A DNA stretch of 64,000 nt from contig JAJPKA010000018.1 in NCBI GenBank assembly GCA_021323945.1, forward strand, positions 412,853-476,852. Reading direction: 5' to 3'. The position numbers were made by a program, and so were the translations under genes. The DNA is from Pseudomonadota bacterium (GTDB lineage Bacteria; Desulfobacterota; Binatia; Binatales; Binataceae). The notes beneath the pieces are model-generated. The model was not told the DNA's origin. It saw only the letters and a program-made list of their open reading frames with translations, and did no database searches. Shown here in pieces: positions 1 through 8,654 of the stretch (position 1 is its first letter; each line of letters begins with the position of its first letter).

Positions 1-41
1 TCGCGATTGTCAATTCGCAACTCTGCGATGAGCACCGTTGG

Positions 42-524
42 TTATCCGACGGACTTTGCTGAGGTCGCGGAAGCCTCTTCGAGAGGGATTTTCTTCGGCG
101 TCAATGCTTTTACCACCGGCATCGCTATCTCGACGACGCCATTTTTGAAGCTCGCTTTGATCTGCTGGGCGTCGACTTCTTCGGGTAGTGTAAGGCGCCG
201 CTCGAACGAGCCGTAAACGGTCTCACGCCTTATATATTCCTCTTGTTTAACCTGCTCTTGCTGCTTGCGCTCTCCTTTGATTGTGAGCACGTTGCCGAGC
301 ACGCTGAGTTCGATGTCTTTGGGTTCCAGACCCGGAACGTCGGCGCGAATCACCAGATTGCCATCCTTGACATAGCTCTCGATGGCAGGGAGATACGGCG
401 CCTCAAGGTCCGCAGGCTCGAGGTCGTGAAACAGTCTCCCGAAGTGCCGGCTGAACTCACGATCCATCTCACGGCGCCAGCGCTCAAGTTCATGAAACGG
501 TCGCCACAAGGTCAAATCTGCCAT
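42..524 (-). CDS. Hsp20 / alpha-crystallin family small heat shock protein
   Basis: An ATP-independent holdase chaperone of the Hsp20 family, 160 aa, expected in the cytoplasm. The N-terminal arm (residues 1-45) is rich in Arg, Trp and Phe (LWRPFHELERWRREMDREF). The alpha-crystallin domain covers roughly residues 47-145 and carries the family motif as 'FKNGVVEIAMP' near residues 127-137. The C-terminal tail holds an I/V-x-I/V-like 'KKIPL'. The start ATG is supported by an AGGAGG about 10 nt upstream on the minus strand. A 15-nt GC-rich hairpin (555-569) lies in its 5' leader. No sigma-32 or CIRCE element is convincing. It stands alone at the left edge. Confidence in the family is high; the client range cannot be read from the sequence. 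Confidence 0.95.
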   Translation of the reverse strand: MADLTLWRPFHELERWRREMDREFSRHFGRLFHDLEPADLEAPYLPAIESYVKDGNLVIRADVPGLEPKDIELSVLGNVLTIKGERKQQEQVKQEEYIRRETVYGSFERRLTLPEEVDAQQIKASFKNGVVEIAMPVVKALTPKKIPLEEASATSAKSVG

Positions 525-953
525 TGGAGCACATCCTCCTTCGCACTAGAATTGCGGCCCTTTGGGCCGTGCAGAGTATACGCAGCCTGTTGTTTCAACC
601 GCGGAGAGGTGCAGCAAATGTGCCATACTGCAGATAGTCCAAAGCTGTGGCGGCGATGCGACGCCGCATCATCTTTTCCCCGGTTGTTGCCGGAGGAGTC
701 AGGTTAGCCGACTGCGTGAAAGAGGCAGCGGTCACGTCGCTGCTCCGCTGAGCGCAAGTCAACGAAAGTGGCGGGCAAGCCACAGCGTTAACAGTCGCAT
801 CCTGCCTGGCAGCTCGGTCCGAGACGTGATGACGAGGGCGGAACGTACTTTACGCGGCCGCAGCTCTCGCGGCGAAGTGGCAAGGGCGACCGCAGCCTTT
901 TTTCTCCTCATGCGTCTATGAAATGATGTTTGCAACGGAAAGGGCAGGCTGAC
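525..953. other. Divergent intergenic region with a leader hairpin (555-569)
   Basis: This stretch separates the minus-strand Hsp20 gene from the plus-strand repeat protein. It contains a perfect 6-bp hairpin, CGGCCC-TTT-GGGCCG at 555-569, inside the presumed 5' leader of the Hsp20 gene. A TATACT-like hexamer lies on the minus strand at 575-580, but its best -35 match is only 12 nt away, so I do not call a promoter. Open frames across 562-921 have no recognisable protein features and look like chance. Confidence 0.5.
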
Positions 954-1454
954 ATGGAATCGCTTCCAGAAAAATTGCTCGAACGGGTCGTGCGACTGGA
1001 GCATGAACAGACCGAGCTCCGGCGTGCCAATCGTCGGTTGCGATTACTGACCGGTGCGCTGATGCTGTCGATGGGGGCCCTTGTCGTGATGGGTCAGGCA
1101 GTACCAGAACGCACTGTCGAGGCCCAGCAGTTCGTGCTGCGGAGCAGGGATGGTACCGTTAGAGGTTCAATCGGTATTACTGACAATGGCGCCGTTGGCA
1201 TCAACCTCAACGACTCCAAGGGCCAAACGCGCATCGATTTGGATATCGCAAGCAACGGCTCACCAGGCTTGGACCTGTATGACCCTAACGGCAAGCTGCG
1301 GGCCACGCTAGCACTCGGGCCGGAGGGAACTCCGGGCTTGGGACTTTATGACCCCAACGGCAAATTGCGCTCCAGTCTCAACATTCCTGCAGCCAACACT
1401 CCCGGCCTGGCCTTCTATCACACCAACGGCACACCGTCCTGGGGTGCGCCCTGA
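954..1454 (+). CDS. Membrane-anchored protein with tandem 'GLxLYDPNGKLR' repeats
   Basis: A 166-aa protein of unknown function. Residues 1-30 form a charged, possibly coiled-coil segment (LLERVVRLEHEQTELRRANRRL). A single hydrophobic segment follows (about residues 32-52, LLTGALMLSMGALVVMGQAV), so the rest is probably outside the inner membrane. The exported part is made of about 24-residue repeats with the core 'GLDLYDPNGKLRATL' / 'GLGLYDPNGKLRSSL', preceded by looser copies from 'FVLRSRDGTVRGSIGI' onward. The repeat is visible in the DNA too. I prefer the ATG at 954, with GGAAAGGG upstream, over the in-frame TTG at 930. Similar repeats are common in unassigned environmental bacterial proteins, probably a small beta-solenoid; this is from memory. 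The next gene is a lipoprotein 45 nt downstream. Confidence 0.7.
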   Translation: MESLPEKLLERVVRLEHEQTELRRANRRLRLLTGALMLSMGALVVMGQAVPERTVEAQQFVLRSRDGTVRGSIGITDNGAVGINLNDSKGQTRIDLDIASNGSPGLDLYDPNGKLRATLALGPEGTPGLGLYDPNGKLRSSLNIPAANTPGLAFYHTNGTPSWGAP

Positions 1455-1499
1455 AAGGAATGCCTCGCTGGTCGTTCATCAGGTGGAGGACTGCTGATC

Positions 1500-1811
1500 G
1501 TGCCACGGATCATCCAAGTAATACTGGTCTCGGCTCTGCTCTGCGGGCTGAGCGGCTGTTTTACGGGAGTCGGTTACGGGCCTGATTATGGGTATCCAGC
1601 TTACGGCTATGCGCCTTATTCATATGGCTGGCCAGTGTACGCAATGGGCTATGCGCCGGTCTTTGCCGTGCATCATCCCTGGGAAGAGCATCATGCCTTC
1701 GGCCATGAGCGCAGCTTTTTCCATCCCGAACCCCGCGTCGCCCATATCATGCGACCCGGTTTCCATGGTGGTGGCCTTCCGGGAGGTTTTCACGAAGGCA
1801 ACCATCGGTGA
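1500..1811 (+). CDS. Small Tyr/Gly/His-rich lipoprotein
   Basis: A 103-aa predicted lipoprotein of unknown function. The signal peptide (MPRIIQVILVSALLCGLSGC) ends in a lipobox L-S-G-C, with Cys20 as the lipidated residue. The mature chain is low complexity: a Tyr/Gly/Pro-rich half (YGPDYGYPAYGYAPYSYGW) and then a His-rich half (HHPWEEHHAFGHE, HGGGLPGGFHEGNHR) that could bind metal. It starts with GTG, supported by AGGTGGAGG 10-19 nt upstream. It lies 45 nt after the repeat protein and may share its transcript. The export call is firm; no function is proposed. Confidence 0.75.
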   Translation: MPRIIQVILVSALLCGLSGCFTGVGYGPDYGYPAYGYAPYSYGWPVYAMGYAPVFAVHHPWEEHHAFGHERSFFHPEPRVAHIMRPGFHGGGLPGGFHEGNHR

Positions 1812-2679
1812 ATCCAATCAGCGAATCAAATGAGCAATCGACGGCTCTCGAGCTGCTCGCTTCGCGCCTGAATACCAAGAGTCTTGACTCACGCCCCGGT
1901 TATGACGAGGTCGCCGGCGTGTGCTTGCGAGAAGCCGAGCAAATGATCCCAAGGGCTTGGCAGCCTCTCCAGGTAGCCTCGTTGCGCGAAAGAAACGCGA
2001 CATTACAAGAGGACGGTTTTTTCTTTGCTGCGATTGCACACTGGCCGGCAGCTGCCCAGGCAGGCTCCGGTGGGTTAAGAAGTCCTGCCGTTTCTCTCGC
2101 ATTCCATGACGTTGTCCGTATCCAATGGATACAGGGGCGGTCAGCCACGCAAACCGCTGGTTCCTAATGGCACAGCCGCGTTAGATGCAAACCGGTCCAA
2201 ATTGTTTCGAACATGCCGAACAGGCGCAAGTGTTCGAGGAGTGGGCAGAAATCGTGTCGCTCCGGCAGGGGATTTGGCCAGGTTTAGGGCGCGCTTCTCT
2301 AATGCGAGCGGAACAGTGGCCATTGCAAATTAGATTGGGAGCCAAAAATTGCTGGTATCGGCGACATGATCTTCAGTGGCACAGGGTGTGCCGCGACCAG
2401 CGTTTGTCCCGCCACCGATTCACTCCCGACCGTTTCGGAGCGACCCGAGCAGCTATACAGTCCAGACTGGGCTCAGCGCGCCCAACTCATGATCCTGGAA
2501 CCGAAAGCGGAGACGGTTCGGCCAGATTGCCAGGTGGCATGGCGGAACAGCAGAGGATTCGCCGATAGACGCTGGTTGATATAGTGCCCGTAATGCGTGC
2601 GAAGTAACCTCGAACCGTCTGAGGTTTTCGACCTGTTTGCCTATAATTTCTGTCGAGTGCGACGTAGCCTTTAAGGTCG
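1812..2679. other. Gene-poor stretch upstream of hemH
   Basis: About 870 nt without a protein I can support. Open frames of 60-127 codons exist on both strands, but they overlap one another, lack good ribosome-binding sites and show no domain features. A hairpin AACCTC...GAGGTT (2606-2611 with 2621-2626) precedes the hemH promoter candidate. The region could be a decayed gene; I cannot identify the parent. Confidence 0.4.
2642..2647 (+). promoter_or_regulatory. Candidate -10 box (TATAAT) for the hemH operon
   Basis: A perfect TATAAT lies 32 nt before the hemH start codon, preceded by TTTGCC. The -35 region is weak; the nearest acceptable hexamer is TGAGGT at 2620-2625, spacer 16. A start of transcription near 2654 would leave a leader of about 25 nt, sensible for hemH. 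Only the -10 match is seen directly. Confidence 0.4.
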
Positions 2680-3624
2680 ATGAGCGCGGAGAGCAATTGC
2701 CAGGCTGTGATGCTGCTCGGTTTCGGCGGACCTGACACCGCCGCTGACGTTCGCCCTTTCCTGGAACGCGTGTTATCCGGCAGAGCGATTCCTCACTCCC
2801 GCTACGAGGAGGTCGTTCGTCATTATGAACTGTTGGGTGGGAAATCGCCTTACAATGAAATCACGTCGCGTCAGGCTCAGGCATTACAGGAAAAACTCGA
2901 GCTCATGGGTCTGCCCGTGCCGGTGGTGGTCGGCTTCCTCCACGCGCGACCATTCATCTACGATGCCTTGAGTGAATTGAAAGATAAGGCAATTGGCCGA
3001 GCGTTGGGGTTTGTGCTTGCTCCCCATCGCTGCGAGGCGAGCTGGGACCGGTATTGGAGATCGGTGAAGTCAGCTAGCGATCGGCTTGGTCCAGACTCTC
3101 CACACGTACAATCACTACCGCCATGGCACAACTCTCCCTTGTTTGTCGCAGCCGTCGCCGATCGCGTTCGTGCTGCATTCGAACGACTTGGCCAGGGCTC
3201 GCCCGAGCAACTGAAGCTGATCTTTACCGCTCACAGCATTCCGCTGGCAATGGCTGGCCGAGCGTCTTATGTTGAGCAGCTCAACGAATCGGCCCGGTTG
3301 GTCGCTGAGCAGCTAGGAATCAAGAGTTGGACACTTGCATATCAGAGCCGAAGCGGAAACCCGCGTGAGCCATGGCTGGAGCCGGACGTACGGGACGTGG
3401 TGCGAGCAGCCGCGGGGACGTCGGTGGTGATTGTTCCGATCGGCTTTACATGCGATCACGTCGAAGTGCTCTACGATCTTGATATCGAGACTGCCAAGGT
3501 GGCACGCGAAGCTGGCGTGACGATGGTAAGGGCGGAGACCGTCGGCGAGCATCCAAAATTCATCGAAATGCTGGCAACTATGTCGGCTCCGTACCTGTCT
3601 CGGTCGCCTCAGGAACCATCTTGA
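2680..3624 (+). CDS. hemH: Ferrochelatase
   Basis: Inserts Fe2+ into a porphyrin in the last steps of haem synthesis. The 314-aa length fits bacterial ferrochelatases. Family features seen are the N-terminal 'LLGFGGPD' (residues 13-20), 'HYELLGGKSPYNEIT', the catalytic histidine in 'FTAHSIP' (about residue 185) and the acidic cluster 'GFTCDHVEVLYDLDIE' (about residues 252-267) with the conserved Glu. The stop overlaps the TTG start of the next gene (protoporphyrinogen-type oxidase) by 4 nt, so the two are probably translationally coupled. Whether the substrate is protoporphyrin IX or coproporphyrin III cannot be settled from sequence by eye. No hemQ or hemE is present in the window. Confidence 0.93.
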   Translation: MSAESNCQAVMLLGFGGPDTAADVRPFLERVLSGRAIPHSRYEEVVRHYELLGGKSPYNEITSRQAQALQEKLELMGLPVPVVVGFLHARPFIYDALSELKDKAIGRALGFVLAPHRCEASWDRYWRSVKSASDRLGPDSPHVQSLPPWHNSPLFVAAVADRVRAAFERLGQGSPEQLKLIFTAHSIPLAMAGRASYVEQLNESARLVAEQLGIKSWTLAYQSRSGNPREPWLEPDVRDVVRAAAGTSVVIVPIGFTCDHVEVLYDLDIETAKVAREAGVTMVRAETVGEHPKFIEMLATMSAPYLSRSPQEPS

Positions 3625-5105
3625 GCGTTTATGCAGCTATGCCGGCTCAAGTCACAAAGCTTCCACGCGTTGCCGTACTAGGTGGTGGGATAACCGGCCT
3701 CGTCGCGGCCTATCGGTTGCGCGAGCTGACAGCGGCCAACGAGATCCCGCTTGAAACCATTCTGCTGGAGAGCAGCGACCGAGTGGGTGGAGCGCTGGAG
3801 ACTATATGCGACAATGGCTACGTCATCGAGAATGGCGCCGACGCGATCCTAACTGAAAAACCCGCGGTCCTGAGGCTGGTTAAGCGATTGGGACTCGAGG
3901 ATAAGCTCATAACCACCCAGGAGCGCTTCCGGCGCAGCTACGTGGCGCGTCGCGGCCGGCTTGTGCCGATCCCTGATGGTTTCTCTTTGATTGCTCCTAC
4001 AGTTCTTGGTCCTGTTATCCACAGCGAGCTGTTCAGTCCGCTCGGCAAGCTTAGGATCCTGGCCGAACCTTTGATTCCGCGCCGGCGGCGACGTGAGGAC
4101 GAAAGCCTGGCGGCATTTGTCAGGCGTCGGCTCGGTCAGCAAGTACTGGAGCGGATCGCACAGCCCCTGGCTGGGGGAATCTATACCGGTGACCCCGGGA
4201 CATTGAGCGCGGCCGCGACAATACCCCGCTTCGTTGAGATGGAGCGTGTCTACGGTAGTGTTATTCGTGGACTCAAGGCCGCCGCCCGATCAAATCGCGC
4301 CGCCCGACAAGCCAGCGGCGCGCGATGGAGCCTGTTCGTCAGCTTCAGTTCCGGCATTACGCAACTAACTGACACTCTGCTCAAGCGTATCAGCGACTCG
4401 GTGCGCTATCGGTCGCAGGTGACGGGCATAGAGCGCCAGGTGCCAGGAGAACATCCTCGCCGGCGGCTGTGGCGTCTTAGGCTCGAGGACGAGCTAAGCG
4501 TGGAGGCGGATGCCATCATTTGCACTATTCCGGCATATGCTGCGGCGCCGTTACTCCGTCCTCATGACGAACATGCGGCGGGATTGCTGGACAGCATTGA
4601 ATACGCCTCTTCGGCGGTGGTTAATATGGCATTTCGCGAAGCTGATCTTGCGGGTGTGCCGCAAAGCTTTGGTTTCGTGGTGCCCGCGATTGAGCGGCGC
4701 AGCATAATCGCCGGGAGCTTCTCGAGCTTCAAGTATGCTGGTCGTGCGCCGTCGGGGATGGTGCTTGTGCGCGTATTTCTCGGCGGGGAGCTGCAAAAGC
4801 ACATGATGCTGCTGGACGATGATGAATTAATCACCGCCGCAGTCGAAGATTTCGGCGCGCTTGTGGGGGTTCGAGCACGGCCCGTCTTCACGCGTTTACG
4901 GCGATGGCCACGAGCGATGCCGCAGTACTCCGTCGGACATCTGCAGCGCGTAACAGAGATCGAGCGGAGTCTTGAGCGGCTTCCCTGTTTTGCGTTGGCC
5001 GGCGCGTTTCTCCGTGGTGTTGGTATTCCGGATTGCGTACAGGCTGGTGAGTCTGCCGCAGAGACCGTCTTCAGTCAGTTTCAGCGGAATCGGGCCCAGT
5101 ACTAG
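3621..5105 (+). CDS. hemG: Oxygen-dependent protoporphyrinogen / coproporphyrinogen III oxidase
   Basis: FAD-dependent oxidase of the HemY/PPOX family, which removes six electrons from protoporphyrinogen IX or coproporphyrinogen III using O2. The 494-aa chain starts with the dinucleotide-binding fold: 'VAVLGGGITGLVAAYRL' (about residues 18-34) followed by 'LLESSDRVGG', the beta2 acidic residue and GG-doublet of flavin amine-oxidase-like proteins. The C-terminal 'GAFLRGVGIPDCVQAGESAAE' is the typical FAD-closing motif of this family. The TTG start overlaps the hemH stop (TTGA); an in-frame ATG at 3639 is an alternative. Both hemG and hemY are used as symbols for this enzyme type. Its use of oxygen argues for an aerobic host. 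Confidence 0.9.
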   Translation: MSVYAAMPAQVTKLPRVAVLGGGITGLVAAYRLRELTAANEIPLETILLESSDRVGGALETICDNGYVIENGADAILTEKPAVLRLVKRLGLEDKLITTQERFRRSYVARRGRLVPIPDGFSLIAPTVLGPVIHSELFSPLGKLRILAEPLIPRRRRREDESLAAFVRRRLGQQVLERIAQPLAGGIYTGDPGTLSAAATIPRFVEMERVYGSVIRGLKAAARSNRAARQASGARWSLFVSFSSGITQLTDTLLKRISDSVRYRSQVTGIERQVPGEHPRRRLWRLRLEDELSVEADAIICTIPAYAAAPLLRPHDEHAAGLLDSIEYASSAVVNMAFREADLAGVPQSFGFVVPAIERRSIIAGSFSSFKYAGRAPSGMVLVRVFLGGELQKHMMLLDDDELITAAVEDFGALVGVRARPVFTRLRRWPRAMPQYSVGHLQRVTEIERSLERLPCFALAGAFLRGVGIPDCVQAGESAAETVFSQFQRNRAQY

Positions 5106-5183
5106 CTTGACACTCGGCTCGCGCGCTCCGAGGGATTGAAAAATTTCACGGGAAAGCGATCGGCAAAGCTGCCGTTGACTAAC

Positions 5184-6455
5184 ATGAAGCCGCCGCCCCG
5201 CATTCGCTCGTCGCCCGGAGACTTGTTGTCGGACCCATCAGCGGCGCCACGCCTCATAGCCCATGCTGACATGGACGCTTTCTATGCCTCGATTGAACAA
5301 CTTGATAATCCGGAACTGCGAGGCAAGCCGGTGATAGTCGGTGGCACCTCAATGCGTGGTGTGGTTACGTCAGCTTCCTATGAAGCCCGCAAGTTTGGTA
5401 TTCGGTCGGCGATGCCCACCGTGGAGGCACACAGGTTGTGTCCAGATGGGATCTTCATAGCTGGGCGAATGGGGCGTTACGTTGAGATTGCCCGCCGGGT
5501 CCGCGAGGTGTTCGAGTCTTTCAGTCCTGTGGTTGAACCGCTTTCGCTGGACGAGGCCTTCATCGATCTCACAGGCACGCAACGTTTGTTTGGTACCCCT
5601 GTGGACCTCGGCCGCGCGCTTAAACGGCAAATGCTCGAGCGTACCGGGTTGATAGTTTCGGTCGGCATCGCGCCAACCAAGATGGCGGCTAAAATCCTCA
5701 GCGATCTGTCCAAACCGGATGGTCTATTGGTGATAACGGCCGAATATTTGCGGTCTTTCCTTGACCCACTGCCAGTCGACCGGTTGTGGGGCGTCGGTCG
5801 GGTCACGCTTGAGAGGATGAACCGTGCAGGAATCCGCACGATCGGCGATCTCGCGCGTTACGACGTCTCTGTCCTGCGCCGGATGTTTGGCTCCGCCGGA
5901 CCTCATCTCCATGAGCTTGCCAACGCCCGCGACCCACGCCCGGTTATCCGGGACTGGCAACGGAAATCCTATGGTGAGGAGAGCACCTTCGACCGTGATC
6001 TGGAGCTCGGCTCCCTCGAGCTCCGACGTGTCTTCGTCGCGCATAGCGAAGCGATCGGCCGCCGCCTGCGGGCTGACCGAGTGCGCGCCCGAACGGTGAC
6101 AGTGAAGTTAAAACTTGCACGTGCGTTGGGCAGCGGACGCTATCCGTTGCTTACACGTTCCGCGACCCTCGAAAAATCAACCGATGATGGCGCGACAATC
6201 GCGCAAACCGCGCTAAACCTGCTCGCACGGGTGCGCGTGCCGGAACGGGTGAGATTGGCCGGCGTTCAAGTTCACCATTTGGAACGCGACGACGAAATGC
6301 AGCTTCAATTATTCGACTCACCAGCTGGTCATGAAGCGCGCAGGTGGCGGCTCAACCGAGCAGTTGACGATGTGATAAGGAAATTTGGTGACAACGTTAT
6401 CAGCCTCGGTTTGGTTCAGGCCGCAAAAGCGTCTCCCACGCGCAGGATTAAATAG
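5184..6455 (+). CDS. dinB: DNA polymerase IV (Y-family translesion polymerase)
   Basis: A lesion-bypass polymerase, 423 aa from the ATG at 5184 (an in-frame TTG at 5136 would add 16 residues). Visible are the first catalytic motif 'HADMDAFYASIEQ', the region 'VVTSASYEARKFGIRSAMP' and the carboxylate pair in 'PLSLDEAFIDLTGT', followed by 'SVGIAPTKMAAKILSDLSKPDGL', all diagnostic of DinB. A little-finger domain occupies the C-terminal third. The chain ends 'RLAGVQVHHLERDDEMQLQLF', whose QLxLF tail resembles the beta-clamp-binding motif of Pol IV. The gene follows hemG by about 80 nt on the same strand. No LexA box could be identified upstream. Confidence 0.93.
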   Translation: MKPPPRIRSSPGDLLSDPSAAPRLIAHADMDAFYASIEQLDNPELRGKPVIVGGTSMRGVVTSASYEARKFGIRSAMPTVEAHRLCPDGIFIAGRMGRYVEIARRVREVFESFSPVVEPLSLDEAFIDLTGTQRLFGTPVDLGRALKRQMLERTGLIVSVGIAPTKMAAKILSDLSKPDGLLVITAEYLRSFLDPLPVDRLWGVGRVTLERMNRAGIRTIGDLARYDVSVLRRMFGSAGPHLHELANARDPRPVIRDWQRKSYGEESTFDRDLELGSLELRRVFVAHSEAIGRRLRADRVRARTVTVKLKLARALGSGRYPLLTRSATLEKSTDDGATIAQTALNLLARVRVPERVRLAGVQVHHLERDDEMQLQLFDSPAGHEARRWRLNRAVDDVIRKFGDNVISLGLVQAAKASPTRRIK

Positions 6456-6502
6456 CTGGAATTTCGTCGTACGGCTAAATTTCATGTGTTTGGTGGCGGA
6501 CT

Positions 6503-6520
6503 TGACGGAGGGTTCCGTCA
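6503..6520 (+). terminator. Hairpin after dinB
   Basis: A perfect 7-bp inverted repeat TGACGGA-GGGT-TCCGTCA lies 48 nt after the dinB stop. A run of six T (6542-6547) follows 21 nt later rather than immediately, so it is not a textbook intrinsic terminator. Confidence 0.4.
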
Positions 6521-6661
6521 GTTCCGCTACCTGACCAGGGCTTTTTTGTCGCTTACCTACGTATTGGCGCCTTGAGCCCAGGAATGGTTTGATGCTTGGC
6601 ACTCCATATTGAGCTGCGCTAGATGAATTAACCACGTGCGCCAAACCGGGAGGCCCGGACT

Positions 6662-7453
6662 GTGAAGGATGTATTCAGCGTAGAGGGCAAGGTCACGATC
6701 GTGACGGGCGGCGGCACCGGCATCGGCATCGCAATCGCGCGTGAGTTTGCGATTCGCGGCGCGCCAGTTTTGATTGCCAGCCGTAACGCCAACCATCTCG
6801 AACCGGTCCGCGATGAGATCCGCAGATTGGGGGGAAAATGCGAGATGTTTGTCGTTGACGTACGGGATGCGGCCAAGTGTGAGGCAATGGTCGCCGAGGC
6901 GGTTCGGCTTTATGGCCGACTCGACGTGATGATCAACAACCATGGTGGCAGCATTACCGCCCCCAGCTTGAATCTGTCGCCCAACGCCTGGCGTGCGGTG
7001 GTTGCGATTAACCTCGATGGCACGTTTTTTTGCTCGAAAGCGGCGGCGCGGCAGTTCATCGAACAAAAGAGCGGTGGATGCATCATCAATTTGTCCTCGA
7101 CCTCCGGTGTCCACGGCTCCAGCACAATGCTGCCATATGCTGCCTCGAAAGCCGGGGTAATCAAGCTGACCGAGTCTCACGCTGGCGAATGGGGCCGTTA
7201 CGGAATTCGTGTGAATTGTATCGCTCCCGGACCTGTCAGTACCGAAGGTGCGGCAGCGCGGATTTGGCCAAATGCCGAAGTGAAGCAGATGATGCTGCGC
7301 TCTCGCGCCTTGGGTCGCTTCGGGACAGTGGAAGATGTCGCTTATCCCTGCATTTTTCTTGCCTCAGAAGCGGCCAGTTGGATTAGTGGGGCGACCTTGG
7401 TGGTTGACGGAGGCAACATTCGCCCGGCAGAAATAGTGCAGATGGGCTTGTGA
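6662..7453 (+). CDS. Short-chain dehydrogenase/reductase (SDR)
   Basis: NAD(P)-dependent oxidoreductase of the classical SDR family, 263 aa. The cofactor motif TGGGTGIG is at residues 15-22, 'NNHGG' at 92-96 (His replacing the usual Ala of NNAG), the catalytic Ser in 'INLSSTSG' (about 145-146) and the Tyr-x3-Lys pair at Tyr159/Lys163 (YAASK). The C-terminal 'SGATLVVDGG' closes the fold as in FabG-like enzymes. It starts with GTG at 6662. It is 28 nt upstream of an acyl-CoA dehydrogenase and two MaoC-fold genes, so the substrate is likely a 3-hydroxyacyl-CoA or another CoA-bound alcohol; this is an inference from neighbours. Confidence 0.9.
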   Translation: MKDVFSVEGKVTIVTGGGTGIGIAIAREFAIRGAPVLIASRNANHLEPVRDEIRRLGGKCEMFVVDVRDAAKCEAMVAEAVRLYGRLDVMINNHGGSITAPSLNLSPNAWRAVVAINLDGTFFCSKAAARQFIEQKSGGCIINLSSTSGVHGSSTMLPYAASKAGVIKLTESHAGEWGRYGIRVNCIAPGPVSTEGAAARIWPNAEVKQMMLRSRALGRFGTVEDVAYPCIFLASEAASWISGATLVVDGGNIRPAEIVQMGL

Positions 7454-7481
7454 GCGCGAGCAGGAAAAGAGAGGCAGGCCG

Positions 7482-8612
7482 GTGGATTTTGGTTTTAGCG
7501 AAGAACAGGAAATGCTGCGTCAGAGTGCGCGAGCACTCCTCGAGAAAGAATGTTCATCGGCTGTGGTTCGCCGGCTGATGGAAGATGAGCGCGGTTTCGA
7601 CCCCGCCTTGTGGAAAAAAATGGCCGAGCTGGGTTGGTTGGGCCTGGTAATCCCCGAAGCCTATGGTGGTGGCGGGCTGAGCTACGTCGACCTGGTGCTC
7701 GTGATGGAAGAGATGGGTCGCGTGGTGTTGCCCTCGCCTTTCATCTGGACGGTGATGTTCGCCGAAGCGATCAAGCGAGCCGGCACGGACGCGCAACGGT
7801 CATCGTTGTTGCCGAAAATCGCCGCCGGAAACCTCATCGCCACCGTCGCTTATCTGGAGCCTTCCCCCTCATGGAGTGCCGACGGCATCAGAATGGCGGC
7901 ACGCCCGGACGGGACCGGGTTTTTGCTCGACGGTACTAAACTGTTTGTCAACGACGCTCACATAGCGGATTGGTTCCTGGTCGCGGTGCGCACGGGCGAT
8001 GCCGCTGAGCGTGGCATCACTTTGTTCGCACTCGAGAGCAGTCGGACCGGAATTTCGGTAACGCCGCTAAACACCATGGATCAAACTCGCAAACTCGCCG
8101 AGGTCAAATTCACAGGGGTTAAAGTTGAGCCCTCCGATGCCGTGGGTGAGGTAGGGAGCGGCTGGAACATACTGTCCCAGGTAATTGATCGGGGCAAGGT
8201 AATGCTGGCGGGCGAGATGGTTGGCGGAGCTCAAAAAGTGCTTGAGATGGCGGTCGACTATGCCAAGGTGCGGGTTCAATTCGGACGGCCGATCGGCAGC
8301 TTTCAAGCCGTTCAACACAAGTGTGCCAACATGATGATCGACGTGGAAGGCGCCAAATCCGCTGTTTACTATGCTTCGTGGGCGGTCAGCAACGAGGTCG
8401 CGGAAAGCTCCTTGGCTGCCGCCGTGGCTAAAGCTGCTGCATCCGATGCCTTTCGGCGTGTCTCAGCCGAGGGCATCCAGGTGCATGGCGGTATCGGGTT
8501 CACCTGGGACCACGACATGCACCTGTATTTCAAACGCGCCAAGTCTTCCGAGTTCACGTTCGGTGATGCCAACTGGAATCGCGAGCTGGTTGCCCAGGGA
8601 ATTAACCTTTAA
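7482..8612 (+). CDS. Acyl-CoA dehydrogenase
   Basis: FAD flavoenzyme that introduces an alpha-beta double bond into an acyl-CoA thioester. 376 aa, with the N-terminal helical domain (MDFGFSEEQEMLRQSARALL), the middle beta domain (around 'TKLFVNDAHIADWFLVAVR') and the C-terminal helical domain with 'RVQFGRPIGSFQAVQHKCANMMIDVE' and 'GIQVHGGIGFTWDHDMHLYFKRAK'. The last motif resembles the branched/aromatic acyl-CoA and steroid-type dehydrogenases that act as heteromers (inference). It starts with GTG 28 nt after the SDR, and 42 nt before a MaoC-type hydratase, suggesting one operon for successive beta-oxidation-like steps. Confidence 0.92.
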   Translation: MDFGFSEEQEMLRQSARALLEKECSSAVVRRLMEDERGFDPALWKKMAELGWLGLVIPEAYGGGGLSYVDLVLVMEEMGRVVLPSPFIWTVMFAEAIKRAGTDAQRSSLLPKIAAGNLIATVAYLEPSPSWSADGIRMAARPDGTGFLLDGTKLFVNDAHIADWFLVAVRTGDAAERGITLFALESSRTGISVTPLNTMDQTRKLAEVKFTGVKVEPSDAVGEVGSGWNILSQVIDRGKVMLAGEMVGGAQKVLEMAVDYAKVRVQFGRPIGSFQAVQHKCANMMIDVEGAKSAVYYASWAVSNEVAESSLAAAVAKAAASDAFRRVSAEGIQVHGGIGFTWDHDMHLYFKRAKSSEFTFGDANWNRELVAQGINL

Positions 8613-8654
8613 TTCCGACTGGTCTGTTCTCCTTTAGCCCGGAGGGAGGTGTAG

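Noticed and set aside
575..600. Minus-strand TTGAAA ... TATACT promoter for Hsp20
   Set aside because: The spacer is only 12 nt and the -10 does not fit a sigma-32 promoter, so the match is not convincing.
562..921. 119-codon plus-strand frame upstream of the repeat protein
   Set aside because: Composition is Arg/Ser-rich out-of-frame type, no ribosome-binding site, and it crosses the presumed Hsp20 promoter region.
1808..2568. Several overlapping 60-127-codon frames on both strands before hemH
   Set aside because: They overlap each other in different frames, lack ribosome-binding sites and show no protein-like composition; left as a gene-poor region.
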